The notes beneath the pieces were generated by a model that was not told the DNA's origin, ran no database searches, and saw only the letters and a list, made by a program, of their open reading frames with translations. This document shows, piece by piece, positions 1 to 9,797 of a stretch of 64,000 nt of DNA. Numbering within the stretch: position 1 is the stretch's first letter; each line of letters begins with the position of its first letter. The DNA comes from Marixanthomonas sp963974425. Lineage in GTDB: Bacteria; Bacteroidota; Bacteroidia; Flavobacteriales; Flavobacteriaceae. The stretch covers positions 17,561 through 81,560 of the forward strand of contig NZ_CAXBCK010000010.1 of assembly GCF_963974425.1 (NCBI RefSeq), written 5' to 3'. The translations under genes and the position numbers were made by a program.

Positions 1-2
1 AT

Positions 3-518
3 GTAAAGCAAAAACACATCCCCGAAATTATTACTAAACCAGAATTTTATAAAAAAGACCTTATTCAAAAATGGTTAGAACATAAATGTGGGTCTGGACT
101 GTGGTACTATTTTGGTTACAAATATGGAGCATATAAAGACGCATTAGACCTTGAAGCTATCTACGAAAGGCATCAAGAAAAAATTATGATGCTTGCTAAT
201 TCTATAGATAGTAAAGAGTTTGAAGATTCATCATTTAATGAGGTTTTTTTATCAAAATTAGGAGAATACATGACCAATAACGTTTTACCAAAACTATATC
301 AACTTCAAGAAAAATCATCAGAAAAACTTCCATCTATTTCTCGTTACTTATATGTTATCTTTTTAGTATTGGTGTTTTTTGGTGTGTTGCTTCCTTTGGC
401 GTATTTTCTGTTCAGCCTAAGTATATTGTCATTAATTATTAGCTATGCATTTGTAATCAGTGTTGTTTTCTTTATAAGCACAACTTTTTTCCGCTTTTTG
501 AATAACTCAATTAACTAA
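3..518 (+). CDS. Partial hypothetical membrane protein (3' end only)
   Basis: The frame is open to the left edge, so the start lies outside the window; 171 residues are visible. The first part is soluble and charged, with an aromatic patch (GLWYYFGYKYGA) about 30 residues in. The last third holds two long hydrophobic segments (visible residues about 115-165) typical of a hairpin of membrane helices, then a short polar tail. An internal ATG at 186 could also start a 110-residue protein, but the upstream frame has no stop and reads like protein. Family not recognised. It ends 87 bases before uvrA, which has its own promoter. Confidence 0.6.
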   Translation, partial: VKQKHIPEIITKPEFYKKDLIQKWLEHKCGSGLWYYFGYKYGAYKDALDLEAIYERHQEKIMMLANSIDSKEFEDSSFNEVFLSKLGEYMTNNVLPKLYQLQEKSSEKLPSISRYLYVIFLVLVFFGVLLPLAYFLFSLSILSLIISYAFVISVVFFISTTFFRFLNNSIN

Positions 519-591
519 TAATGAGTTTTTTTTCTTCAGAAAAACATTAGAAGCAAGCCAAACCAAGTTCTAAAATTTCAGTTCAAATGAG

Positions 592-599
592 TACCTTTG
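592..599 (+). promoter_or_regulatory. Bacteroidota -7 promoter box for uvrA (leaderless arrangement)
   Basis: TACCTTTG matches the Bacteroidota sigma-70 -7 consensus TAnnTTTG. A weak -33 element (TTC, 568-570) lies 21 bases upstream. Only six bases separate the box from the ATG at 606, so the transcript should begin at or beside the start codon. Confidence 0.65.
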
Positions 600-605
600 C
601 AAACT

Positions 606-3440
606 ATGGCAAAAAATGATGATTTTATTGAAGTTTTAGGGGCACGTGTTCATAATTTAAAGGACATAGATGTTAAAATTCCGAGGGATAAGTTGGTTGT
701 CATTACTGGTTTATCTGGTAGCGGAAAATCTTCATTGGCTTTTGATACTATCTACGCAGAAGGTCAACGAAGATACATTGAAACATTCTCTGCCTACGCT
801 CGCCAATTTTTAGGAAATTTAGAACGTCCAGATGTCGATAAAATTGATGGACTCTCTCCTGTTATTGCTATTGAACAAAAAACCACCAGTAAAAGCCCAC
901 GATCTACCGTAGGTACCATTACCGAAATTTATGATTTTCTTCGTTTGTTATATGCACGTGCCAGCGATGCGTATAGTTATAATACAGGCGAAAAAATGGT
1001 GAGTTATAGCGATGAGCAGATTAAAAATTTGATTATTGAAGAGTTTAATGGAAAAAAAATTAGCGTTCTAGCTCCAGTTATCCGCTCTAGAAAAGGTCAC
1101 TACCGTGAACTTTTTGAGCAAATTGCCAAGCAAGGTTTTGTAAAAGTTAGAGTTGACGGCGAGGTGAAAGATATTGTAAAGGGAATGCGCACAGACCGCT
1201 ATAAAACCCACGATATCGAGATTGTAATTGATCGCTTAAAAGTTTCAACTGCAACAGAAAACAGCAAACGTCTTAGCGAAACCATCAATACCGCAATGTA
1301 TCACGGCGATGATGTGCTAATGGTTTTGGATAACGAGACCAATAAAGCTCGATTTTTTAGTCGTTCGTTAATGTGTCCTACTACTGGCATTTCGTACCCC
1401 AATCCCGAGCCGAATAACTTCTCATTCAATTCCCCGAAAGGAATGTGCCCAAATTGTAAAGGGCTAGGGACTTTATATGAAGTAAACCGCAATAAAATTG
1501 TTCCAGATGATAGCTTATCAATCAAGAAAGGAGCGTTGGCACCACACGGCCCTCAAAAGAAAAATTGGGTGTTTAAACAACTTGAATTGATTGCACAGAA
1601 GTTTGATTTTGAATTAAGTGATCCATTCAGTAAAATTCCTGAAGAAGCGAAAGAAATGATTTTCCACGGTGGAAATTCAGCTTTTGAAGTAGACTCAAAA
1701 ACTCTTGGGATTACCCGAAAATATAAAATAGATTTTGAAGGAGTCGCTACTTTTTTGCAAAATACTTTTGAAGCAAACGAATCTAGGTCGTTACAACGCT
1801 GGGCAAAAGAATATATGGATAAAGTACTTTGTCCAGAATGCGAAGGAAGCCGATTGCGAAAAGAGTCCCTATTTTTTAAAGTGAACGATAAAAACATAGC
1901 CGAGCTTGCTCATATGGATATTATAGAGCTGGCAAGCTGGTTTAAAAATATTGAAAAAGACTTAAGCGAAACACAGCTTAAAATCGGTTCTGAAATTATA
2001 AAAGAAGTACGAACACGTATCCAGTTTTTGGTCGATGTAGGACTAACCTATCTAGCGCTCGACAGAAGCTCAAAATCACTTTCCGGTGGGGAAGCCCAAC
2101 GTATTAGGTTAGCTACGCAAATTGGGTCTCAATTAGTTGGTGTTCTTTATATCTTAGATGAACCAAGTATTGGTCTGCATCAACGCGATAATGAAAAACT
2201 AATTGAATCGTTGGTTTCTCTTCGAGATATTGGCAATTCGGTGCTCGTGGTGGAACACGACAAAGACATGATTGAAAGCGCCGATTATGTGATAGATATT
2301 GGTCCAGCGGCAGGGAAACATGGTGGTGAAATAGTTTCAGAAGGAACCCCTTCGGAAATATTAAAACATAAAACTCTCACAGCCGAATACCTAAGCGGTA
2401 GCAAGGAAATTGAAATCCCCAAGAAAAGACGGGAAGGAAACGGAAAAACCTTAAAGCTTTCAGGAGCCACCGGAAACAACTTGAAAAATGTAACGGTCGA
2501 GTTTCCTTTAGGAACTATGATTGGAGTTACAGGCGTTTCAGGAAGTGGAAAATCTACGTTAATTAATGAAACCCTCTACCCTATTCTAAATGCCGAAATA
2601 TACAATGGTGTTAAAAAACCCATGCCGTATAAAAAAATTGAAGGGTTAGAGCATCTTGACAAAGTGATTGATATTAACCAATCGCCCATTGGCCGTACGC
2701 CACGTTCCAACCCCGCGACATACACCGGTGTTTTTTCAGAAATACGGAGTTTATTCGCCAAAATCCCTGAATCTATGATCCGGGGTTATAAACCGGGACG
2801 TTTTAGCTTTAATGTTAAAGGCGGGCGTTGTGAAACCTGTAAAGGAGCTGGTTTAAAGGTTATTGAAATGAACTTTCTACCGGATGTGTATGTAGAATGC
2901 GAAACATGCCAAGGGAAACGCTTTAACCGTGAAACATTAGAGATTCGATATAAAGGAAACTCAATTTACGATGTGTTAAGTATGACCATTAATGAAGCAT
3001 GTGAGTTTTTTGAGCATATCCCAAAAATTTACAGGAAACTTAAAACCATACAAGATGTTGGTTTAGGTTATATTACATTGGGACAACAATCTACAACCCT
3101 ATCTGGTGGAGAGGCACAGCGTGTAAAACTTGCTACAGAACTTTCAAAACGTGGCACAGGAAACACCTTTTACATCCTTGATGAGCCTACAACTGGTTTA
3201 CATTTTGAAGACATTAGAGTATTAATGTTAGTATTAAACAAATTGGTAAAAAAGGGCAATACAGTACTCATCATAGAGCATAATCTAGATGTTATAAAAA
3301 CGGTGGATTATATTATAGATATTGGTCCAGAAGGTGGAAAAAAAGGAGGAAAAGTAATTGCAAAAGGTACTCCCGAGGAAATTATTAAAAACAAAAAAAG
3401 CCATACGGCTCATTTTCTTAAAAAAGAATTACATTCGTGA
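606..3440 (+). CDS. uvrA: Excinuclease ABC subunit UvrA
   Basis: DNA-damage sensor of nucleotide excision repair: a dimeric ABC ATPase that loads UvrB at lesions. Two ABC modules are visible: Walker A GLSGSGKS at residues 35-42 with signature LSGGEAQRIRLATQ, and GVSGSGKS with LSGGEAQRVKLATE in the second half. The C-terminal zinc site is complete (CETC and CETC in the second module). The first zinc site is not: the usual CPxC reads CPTT (Cys257, Thr260) while its partner CPNC (Cys281, Cys284) is intact. Length of 944 residues is normal. The ATG at 606 is chosen over an in-frame TTG at 597 because the TTG lies inside the promoter box. Confidence 0.97.
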   Translation: MAKNDDFIEVLGARVHNLKDIDVKIPRDKLVVITGLSGSGKSSLAFDTIYAEGQRRYIETFSAYARQFLGNLERPDVDKIDGLSPVIAIEQKTTSKSPRSTVGTITEIYDFLRLLYARASDAYSYNTGEKMVSYSDEQIKNLIIEEFNGKKISVLAPVIRSRKGHYRELFEQIAKQGFVKVRVDGEVKDIVKGMRTDRYKTHDIEIVIDRLKVSTATENSKRLSETINTAMYHGDDVLMVLDNETNKARFFSRSLMCPTTGISYPNPEPNNFSFNSPKGMCPNCKGLGTLYEVNRNKIVPDDSLSIKKGALAPHGPQKKNWVFKQLELIAQKFDFELSDPFSKIPEEAKEMIFHGGNSAFEVDSKTLGITRKYKIDFEGVATFLQNTFEANESRSLQRWAKEYMDKVLCPECEGSRLRKESLFFKVNDKNIAELAHMDIIELASWFKNIEKDLSETQLKIGSEIIKEVRTRIQFLVDVGLTYLALDRSSKSLSGGEAQRIRLATQIGSQLVGVLYILDEPSIGLHQRDNEKLIESLVSLRDIGNSVLVVEHDKDMIESADYVIDIGPAAGKHGGEIVSEGTPSEILKHKTLTAEYLSGSKEIEIPKKRREGNGKTLKLSGATGNNLKNVTVEFPLGTMIGVTGVSGSGKSTLINETLYPILNAEIYNGVKKPMPYKKIEGLEHLDKVIDINQSPIGRTPRSNPATYTGVFSEIRSLFAKIPESMIRGYKPGRFSFNVKGGRCETCKGAGLKVIEMNFLPDVYVECETCQGKRFNRETLEIRYKGNSIYDVLSMTINEACEFFEHIPKIYRKLKTIQDVGLGYITLGQQSTTLSGGEAQRVKLATELSKRGTGNTFYILDEPTTGLHFEDIRVLMLVLNKLVKKGNTVLIIEHNLDVIKTVDYIIDIGPEGGKKGGKVIAKGTPEEIIKNKKSHTAHFLKKELHS

Positions 3441-3531
3441 GCAAAAGCTGGTAATTGAATCATAAAATAGTTGTAAAAAAATTAATTCAAGCACCTATTT
3501 TACATTCAAAGAAAACTACAGATTATAAATT

Positions 3532-4221
3532 ATGAGAAACGAACAAAAAAATAAAAACTGGAACTTAGTAAAAACCAATGACTCTTGGGCTATTTTCAAG
3601 ATAATGGGTGAATTTGTAAATGGGTACGAAAAGCTCAGCAAAATTGGCCCTTGCGTTTCTATTTTTGGTTCGGCCCGTACTAAACCAGACCACGAATATT
3701 ACAAACTAGCCGAACGCATCGCTGAAAAAATAACAAACAATGGCTATGGCGTTATTACCGGTGGTGGACCAGGTATTATGGAAGCTGGTAATAAAGGTGC
3801 TCATTTGGCTGGAGGAACATCTGTAGGCCTAAATATCACATTACCTTTTGAGCAACATGACAACCCCTATATTGATAGCGATAAAAGTATTGATTTTGAT
3901 TACTTTTTTGTGCGTAAAGTAATGTTCGTTAAATATTCACAAGGCTTCGTGGTTATGCCCGGTGGTTTTGGAACATTAGATGAATTTTTTGAAGCACTAA
4001 CGCTTATACAAACGCATAAAATAGATAAATTCCCTATAATTCTTGTAGGAACTAAGTTTTGGGGCGGATTATGGGATTGGGTAAAAGGAACCCTGCTAGA
4101 AGCTAATAATAATGTTAGTAAAGAAGACCTAGAATTGGTTCACATTGTTGACAATGAAGATGAAGTGCTCGATATACTAAATCAGTTTTATAATGAGTAT
4201 AATCTAAGTCCTAACTTCTAA
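3532..4221 (+). CDS. LOG / TIGR00730 family Rossmann-fold protein
   Basis: 229 residues with the family hallmarks GGGPGIMEAGNKGA and PGGFGTLDEFFE, the latter being the PGGxGTxxE nucleotide-binding and catalytic motif. The family is often labelled lysine decarboxylase, but characterised members are nucleoside 5'-monophosphate phosphoribohydrolases (LOG) that release free bases such as cytokinins. The substrate here is unknown. It stands alone, 91 bases after uvrA, reads from an ATG, and is a cytosolic protein without a signal peptide. Confidence 0.85.
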   Translation: MRNEQKNKNWNLVKTNDSWAIFKIMGEFVNGYEKLSKIGPCVSIFGSARTKPDHEYYKLAERIAEKITNNGYGVITGGGPGIMEAGNKGAHLAGGTSVGLNITLPFEQHDNPYIDSDKSIDFDYFFVRKVMFVKYSQGFVVMPGGFGTLDEFFEALTLIQTHKIDKFPIILVGTKFWGGLWDWVKGTLLEANNNVSKEDLELVHIVDNEDEVLDILNQFYNEYNLSPNF

Positions 4222-4330
4222 AATATTCAAAATCAATATTCTTCCTCTATTTACGTTTTTCATCTGTTATTTAATGTAATACAACAAAGTCTTTTAGATT
4301 TTAAAAACACTATAACCTCATAAAAATTTC

Positions 4331-7144
4331 TTGAAAATAAAAAACTTCATAACCAGTATCTGTTTCTTGTTTGTGGTCAGTATGTCCGCTCAATATGATA
4401 TATCTATTGATGCAGAATTAAAACCAGAAACTAAAAGCATCCAAATAAACCAGCAAATAGTGTTTGAAAACAACTCAAACAAAGCTTGGAATGAAGTTTA
4501 TTTAAACGATTGGGCCAATAGTTTTTCAAATAAAACCACTCCATTAGCAAAACGTTTTGCTGAAAACTATAATAGCTCTTTTCATTTTGAAAAAAAAGAA
4601 GACCGCGGAAGAACAGACCTTCATAGTATAACAGACAACAGCAATAATCCTGTTGTTTGGGATCGCAATAAAGCAGCAGATATCATTAAAATTACACCCC
4701 AAAACCCAATAATGCCTGGGGAAACGTATACCGTTAATTTAATGTACTCTGTAAAGTTGCCAAATACCAAATTTACTCGATTTGGAGTAACTGCTAATAA
4801 CAATTATAAACTTAAATATTGGTACATCTCTCCTGCGGTTTTTGATGGAGACTGGCAAGTATATAGTAATAAAAATACGGATGACCTCTTTTTAACGCCT
4901 TCCTCTTTTTCAATAAACTTTAAAATACCTCAAGAATATACACTCACTTCAGACTTCAATATAGTTTCTGAAACGATATCTGAAAATCAAAAAACCGTTT
5001 TATTACAAGGCAAGCAACGAAATCAAGCTACAATTTATATTGAAAAACAAAACTCCTTTGAGACTATTGAAACCGATAAACTTACCCTTGTTACCAACTT
5101 AAAAGATGAAAAGGTTTCTCCGCAAATTACTGCTCTTTCAATTGATAGAATAGTTCATTTTTTAGATAACAATCTTGGTGAGTATCCATTTAAAAAAATG
5201 GTTATTAGTGAAGTTGAATATCGTAACAGCCCTGTATATGGCTTAAATCAACTTCCTGATTTCATCAGCCCCTTCCCTGCTGGTTTTGAGTATGATATGG
5301 AGCAACTTAAATCCATAACAAGAAAATATATAGAATCTTCTCTTTCACTCAACCCACGTAAAGACAGTTGGTTAATTGGTGCGTTACAAATCCATTTAAT
5401 GATGGAATATGTAGACACCTATTACCCTAAAATGAAAATTTTAGGTAGCTTAAGTAATTTTTGGGTAATTCGTTGGGCGCATGCAGCTGATTTAGAGTTT
5501 AACGATCAATATCCATTGTTATACCAAAATGTCGCACGAAACAACTTACAGCAAGCCTTAACAACTTCTCGCGATTCGCTATTAAAATTCAATAAAAACA
5601 TTGCAAACGACTATTATGGTGGGTATGGATTAAGATACCTCTCCGATTATCTAGGAAAAGAAACGGTTTCAGAAAGTATTAAAGAGTTTTATTCTGAAAA
5701 TAAATTAAAACCAATTAAGCCAGTTGCTTTTCAAGAAGCGTTTCAGAAAAACACAAATTTACCCATCAATTGGTTCTTTACAGATTATATAGATTCTCGT
5801 ACTACTATTGATTTCAGAATAAAAAAAGTTGAAAAATTAGAAGATTCGCTTAAAGTAACTGTTAAGAATACTCGTAAAAACAGCATGCCGGTTTCCCTTT
5901 ACGGAATTAACAAAGACAGTGTTCTATTTAAAAAGTGGCTTTTGCCAATTGATAGCACCGCAACGGTTACTGTACCTAAAAAAAATGTAAGAAAACTTGT
6001 TTTAAATTTCGAAAAAACCATTCCAGAATACAATCAACGTAATAATTACAAAGCTGTAAAGGGGTTGTTAAACAGACCGTTTCAGTTTAGGTTGTTTCAA
6101 GATGTTGGTGACTCTCGTTACAATCAGGTGTTTTTTATGCCTGAATTTCAATACAACTTATACGACGGCTTTGTAGTAGGGCCAAAAGTGTATAATAAAA
6201 CCGTATTAGCTAAAGGGTTTCATTATAAGTTAACACCACAAATTGGGCTTAAATCTAATACCATAATCGGGAGCGGGTCTCTTGTTTACACTCAAAATTT
6301 AGATAAAGAATCGCTATATTCTATGCGATATGGTTTTTCTGGAAGTTATTTCTCGTATGACCGAGATTTGTTTTATAGACGCTATACACCGTTTATGACC
6401 TTTGCTTTCCGCAACAAGGATTTGCGTGACAATGAAAAGCAGTTTATCAACCTTAGAAGTGTAAATGTAATCCGGGATGAAAATCCAAACGATCCTGAAC
6501 AAGAACCAAATTATAGTGTTTTTAACCTTCAGTACGTATACTCGAATCCCAACTTGATTAACTATTTTAAAGGGTCGGTCGATTATGAAATCTCATCAAA
6601 ATTCAGTAAAATATCTACCACGTTTGAGTACCGGAAACTGTTTTTAAACAACCGCCAATTAAACGTTCGTTTTTTCGCGGGTGCCTTCCTTTTCAATGAT
6701 ACCAGAGAAAATGAAGACTTTTTCAGTTTCGCATTAGATAGACCTACTGATTACCTTTTTGATTACAATTACTACGGAAGAAGTGAAGAAAGCGGTCTTT
6801 TTAGTCAGCAATTAATTGTTGCTGAAGGCGGATTTAAATCTCAACTTAAACCAAAATTTGCCAATAGTTGGATAACTACGTTAAATGCAAGTACCAATAT
6901 ATGGAAATGGGTTTATGCATATGGAGATGCAGGCTTAATTCATAATACAGACCGAGGCACGCAAGCGGTGTTCGATACCGGAATTCGTTTAAGTTTGGTT
7001 GCAGATTATTTTGAGCTTTACTTCCCGCTGTATTCTAATTTAGGTTGGGAACCCGGACTCGAAAATTACGATCAACGCATTCGCTTCATTGTAACACTTG
7101 ACCTAAGAACATTATTGGGCTTATTTACCCGAAAATGGTACTAA
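4331..7144 (+). CDS. Secreted M1-aminopeptidase-like protein, zinc motif missing
   Basis: 937 residues. A TTG start gives a clean signal peptide (MKIKNFITSICFLFVVSMSA) ending at AQ, which supports that start. The N-terminal half follows M1 (gluzincin) architecture: a beta-rich domain, then a helical peptidase-like domain. The HExxH zinc motif is absent; the equivalent region reads ITRKYIESSL and SWLIGALQIHLMMEYV. The C-terminal third (from about residue 580) is rich in alternating aromatic strands and ends in TRKWY, suggesting a beta-sheet or barrel-like domain. Probably periplasmic or outer-membrane associated. I infer it is not an active aminopeptidase; a structural or binding role is possible. 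Confidence 0.7.
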   Translation: MKIKNFITSICFLFVVSMSAQYDISIDAELKPETKSIQINQQIVFENNSNKAWNEVYLNDWANSFSNKTTPLAKRFAENYNSSFHFEKKEDRGRTDLHSITDNSNNPVVWDRNKAADIIKITPQNPIMPGETYTVNLMYSVKLPNTKFTRFGVTANNNYKLKYWYISPAVFDGDWQVYSNKNTDDLFLTPSSFSINFKIPQEYTLTSDFNIVSETISENQKTVLLQGKQRNQATIYIEKQNSFETIETDKLTLVTNLKDEKVSPQITALSIDRIVHFLDNNLGEYPFKKMVISEVEYRNSPVYGLNQLPDFISPFPAGFEYDMEQLKSITRKYIESSLSLNPRKDSWLIGALQIHLMMEYVDTYYPKMKILGSLSNFWVIRWAHAADLEFNDQYPLLYQNVARNNLQQALTTSRDSLLKFNKNIANDYYGGYGLRYLSDYLGKETVSESIKEFYSENKLKPIKPVAFQEAFQKNTNLPINWFFTDYIDSRTTIDFRIKKVEKLEDSLKVTVKNTRKNSMPVSLYGINKDSVLFKKWLLPIDSTATVTVPKKNVRKLVLNFEKTIPEYNQRNNYKAVKGLLNRPFQFRLFQDVGDSRYNQVFFMPEFQYNLYDGFVVGPKVYNKTVLAKGFHYKLTPQIGLKSNTIIGSGSLVYTQNLDKESLYSMRYGFSGSYFSYDRDLFYRRYTPFMTFAFRNKDLRDNEKQFINLRSVNVIRDENPNDPEQEPNYSVFNLQYVYSNPNLINYFKGSVDYEISSKFSKISTTFEYRKLFLNNRQLNVRFFAGAFLFNDTRENEDFFSFALDRPTDYLFDYNYYGRSEESGLFSQQLIVAEGGFKSQLKPKFANSWITTLNASTNIWKWVYAYGDAGLIHNTDRGTQAVFDTGIRLSLVADYFELYFPLYSNLGWEPGLENYDQRIRFIVTLDLRTLLGLFTRKWY

Positions 7145-7267
7145 AAAGACATCTTTTTAGAAAAAATTATTTTAACCTTTTATAGTAAATTCGTTAAAAT
7201 AACACTTCAAATTAATAAATTCATAATTTTTAGTATTCATTACTAACAATCTAACAACAAACAAGCA

Positions 7268-7298
7268 TTGCAAAATTCGGTGGTTTTCGCTACTTTTG
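7268..7298 (+). promoter_or_regulatory. Promoter of the 2-oxoacid dehydrogenase E1 gene
   Basis: A textbook Bacteroidota promoter: -33 TTG (7268-7270), a 20-base spacer, and -7 box TACTTTTG (7291-7298). The ATG follows 18 bases after the box. Confidence 0.7.
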
Positions 7299-7316
7299 TA
7301 ACTCAAAATTTAGACT

Positions 7317-9731
7317 ATGCAAACAGAGCCAAAAACCAATAGTGACCTTTCCTTCGAAGATTTTAAAACTGAAGTGCTTACTGATTATAAACTCGCTGTA
7401 ACTAGCCGCGAATGCAGCCTTTTAGGTCGTCGTGAAGTTTTAACTGGAAAGGCAAAATTCGGAATCTTTGGTGATGGTAAAGAAGTACCACAGTTGGCTT
7501 GGGCCAAAGCATTTAAAAATGGCGATTGGCGAAGCGGTTACTATCGTGACCAAACATTTATGATGGCGATTGGTCAATTAACCATTCAACAATTTTTTGC
7601 AGGCCTGTATGGTCATTCAGATCTTGATGCAGACCCAATGAGCGCTGGACGCCAAATGGGTGGTCATTTTGCAACGCATAGTTTAAACAAAGACGGAAGT
7701 TGGAAAAGCTTAACCGCTCAAAAAAATAGTAGTGCCGATATTTCTCCTACAGCAGGTCAAATGCCACGTTTATTAGGATTAGCACAAGCTTCAAAAATTT
7801 TCAGAAACGTTAAGGGCATTAAAGATAAAACCAATTTCTCTATCAACGGAAATGAAGTTGCTTGGGGTACCATTGGTAACGCTAGTACGAGTGAAGGCCT
7901 GTTTTGGGAAACTATCAATGCCGCGGGTGTATTGCAAGTACCTATGGTTGTTAATGTTTGGGATGATGAATACGGAATTTCGGTTCACGCAAAACACCAA
8001 ACTACTAAAGAGAATATTTCTGAAATATTAAAAGGATTTCAACGTACCGAAAATGAAGAAGGTTACGAAATTATCCGTGTGAAAGGATGGAGCTATCCAG
8101 AATTAATAGAAGCATATCAAAAAGCAAGTAAAATAGCTCGTGAAGAGCACGTCCCTGTTTTAATTCACGTGCAAGAATTGACTCAACCACAAGGTCACAG
8201 TACTAGTGGTAGTCACGAACGGTATAAAAGCAAAGAACGTTTAGAGTGGGAAGCCGAGCACGACTGTAATGTACAGATGCGTAAGTGGATGATTGAAAAT
8301 GATATCGCTACAGACGAAGAGCTTTCTGAAATAGAAAAAGTAATCAAAAAAGAAGTTCGTGATGGTAAAAAAGCAGCGTTAAAAGCCTTTTTAGCACCAC
8401 AAAAGAAAGAACAAAAAGAAGCGGTAACACTTTTAGGTAACTTAGCCGAAAGCAGCCAGAATAAAAACTTCATTGAAAAAATAAAGAACGATTTAGCTTC
8501 TGATACAGAACCACTTCGTAAAACAATATTAGGTGCTGCGAGAAAATCACTTCGATATGTTACTACTGAAGATTCTTCAGAAAAAAGACAACTAATCGAT
8601 TGGATTGAGAACTACTACGAGTTAATTCAGCCAAAATACAGCGCTCATTTATATTCTGAAGCAGAAGAGAATGCAAAAACAATTTCCGAAGTAAAACCAG
8701 ATTATAATGATGACGCAAAAGATGTTGATGGTCGTGTGGTACTTCGTGATAATTTTGATGCTATTTTCAGTAAGCATCCAGACACGCTAATTTTTGGTGA
8801 AGATAGTGGTGAAATTGGTGATGTAAATCAAGGTTTGGAAGGCATGCAAGAAAAATATGGAGCATTACGAGTTGCCGACGTAGGTATTCGTGAAGCGACT
8901 ATTTTAGGACAAGGTATCGGGATGGCTATGAGGGGCCTCCGCCCTATCGCCGAAATCCAGTATTTAGATTATGTGCTGTACTGTCTGCAAATTATGAGTG
9001 ATGACTTGGTAACACTTCGTTACCGAACGAACGGTACGCAAAAAGCACCGTTAATTGTTCGTACAAGAGGACACCGTCTTGAAGGTATTTGGCACAGTGG
9101 TTCGCAAATGGGTGGGTTAATTCATCTTTTGCGTGGTATGTATATTTTAGTTCCTAGAAATATGACTAAAGCTGCCGGTTTTTACAATACGTTGTTAGAA
9201 ACTGACGAACCTGCTTTAATTGTCGAATGTTTAAACGGCTACCGATTAAAAGAAAAGATGCCTAATAATTTGGGTGAATTCCGCACACCAATTGGTGTAG
9301 TTGAAACCATAAAAGAAGGTGAAGATATCACGCTGGTTTCCTACGGAAGTACACTTCGCGTTGTTGAAGAAGCTGCTAAAGAATTACAGCAAGTGGGTAT
9401 TAATGCTGAAATTATCGATGTACAATCCTTACTTCCGCTCGATCTTAATGAGGATATGGTAAAAAGTGTCGCCAAAACCAATAGATTATTAGTGGTAGAT
9501 GAAGATGTACCGGGAGGTGCTGCTGCATATATTTTAAATACTATTGTAGAAAAGCAGAATGGATATCGCCATTTAGATAGCAAACCACAAACGTTGACTG
9601 CAAAAGCGCACCGTCCAGCGTATGGAACCGATGGTGATTATTTTACAAAACCATCTGTAGAAGATATTTTTGAAAAGGTATATGCCATTATTCACGAAGC
9701 AAACCCAGAAGACTTTCCAAAGTTAAGATAG
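7317..9731 (+). CDS. 2-oxoacid dehydrogenase E1, fused alpha and beta subunits
   Basis: 804 residues joining the alpha and beta chains of a thiamine-diphosphate E1 in one polypeptide, an arrangement common in Bacteroidota and usually annotated as branched-chain 2-oxoisovalerate dehydrogenase. The alpha half has the ThDP region (GTIGNASTSEGLFWETINAA and VNVWDDEYGIS). The beta half begins about residue 470, with FGEDSGEIGDVNQGLEGMQE and the C-terminal transketolase-like domain (DVQSLLPLDLNEDMV). It would decarboxylate branched-chain 2-oxoacids and pass acyl groups to a lipoyl E2. E2 and E3 are not in the window. Substrate choice between branched-chain acids and pyruvate cannot be settled from sequence. 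Confidence 0.9.
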   Translation: MQTEPKTNSDLSFEDFKTEVLTDYKLAVTSRECSLLGRREVLTGKAKFGIFGDGKEVPQLAWAKAFKNGDWRSGYYRDQTFMMAIGQLTIQQFFAGLYGHSDLDADPMSAGRQMGGHFATHSLNKDGSWKSLTAQKNSSADISPTAGQMPRLLGLAQASKIFRNVKGIKDKTNFSINGNEVAWGTIGNASTSEGLFWETINAAGVLQVPMVVNVWDDEYGISVHAKHQTTKENISEILKGFQRTENEEGYEIIRVKGWSYPELIEAYQKASKIAREEHVPVLIHVQELTQPQGHSTSGSHERYKSKERLEWEAEHDCNVQMRKWMIENDIATDEELSEIEKVIKKEVRDGKKAALKAFLAPQKKEQKEAVTLLGNLAESSQNKNFIEKIKNDLASDTEPLRKTILGAARKSLRYVTTEDSSEKRQLIDWIENYYELIQPKYSAHLYSEAEENAKTISEVKPDYNDDAKDVDGRVVLRDNFDAIFSKHPDTLIFGEDSGEIGDVNQGLEGMQEKYGALRVADVGIREATILGQGIGMAMRGLRPIAEIQYLDYVLYCLQIMSDDLVTLRYRTNGTQKAPLIVRTRGHRLEGIWHSGSQMGGLIHLLRGMYILVPRNMTKAAGFYNTLLETDEPALIVECLNGYRLKEKMPNNLGEFRTPIGVVETIKEGEDITLVSYGSTLRVVEEAAKELQQVGINAEIIDVQSLLPLDLNEDMVKSVAKTNRLLVVDEDVPGGAAAYILNTIVEKQNGYRHLDSKPQTLTAKAHRPAYGTDGDYFTKPSVEDIFEKVYAIIHEANPEDFPKLR

Positions 9732-9757
9732 TCATAAAGCACTGTTTTTCTAGCTGT

Positions 9758-9765
9758 TATATTTG
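9758..9765 (+). promoter_or_regulatory. -7 promoter box upstream of the secreted 174-residue protein
   Basis: TATATTTG matches TAnnTTTG, 32 bases before the ATG at 9798. No clear -33 TTG is seen. Confidence 0.45.
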
Positions 9766-9797
9766 TATCTTTTATTGAATTTATAAAGATAACGACT

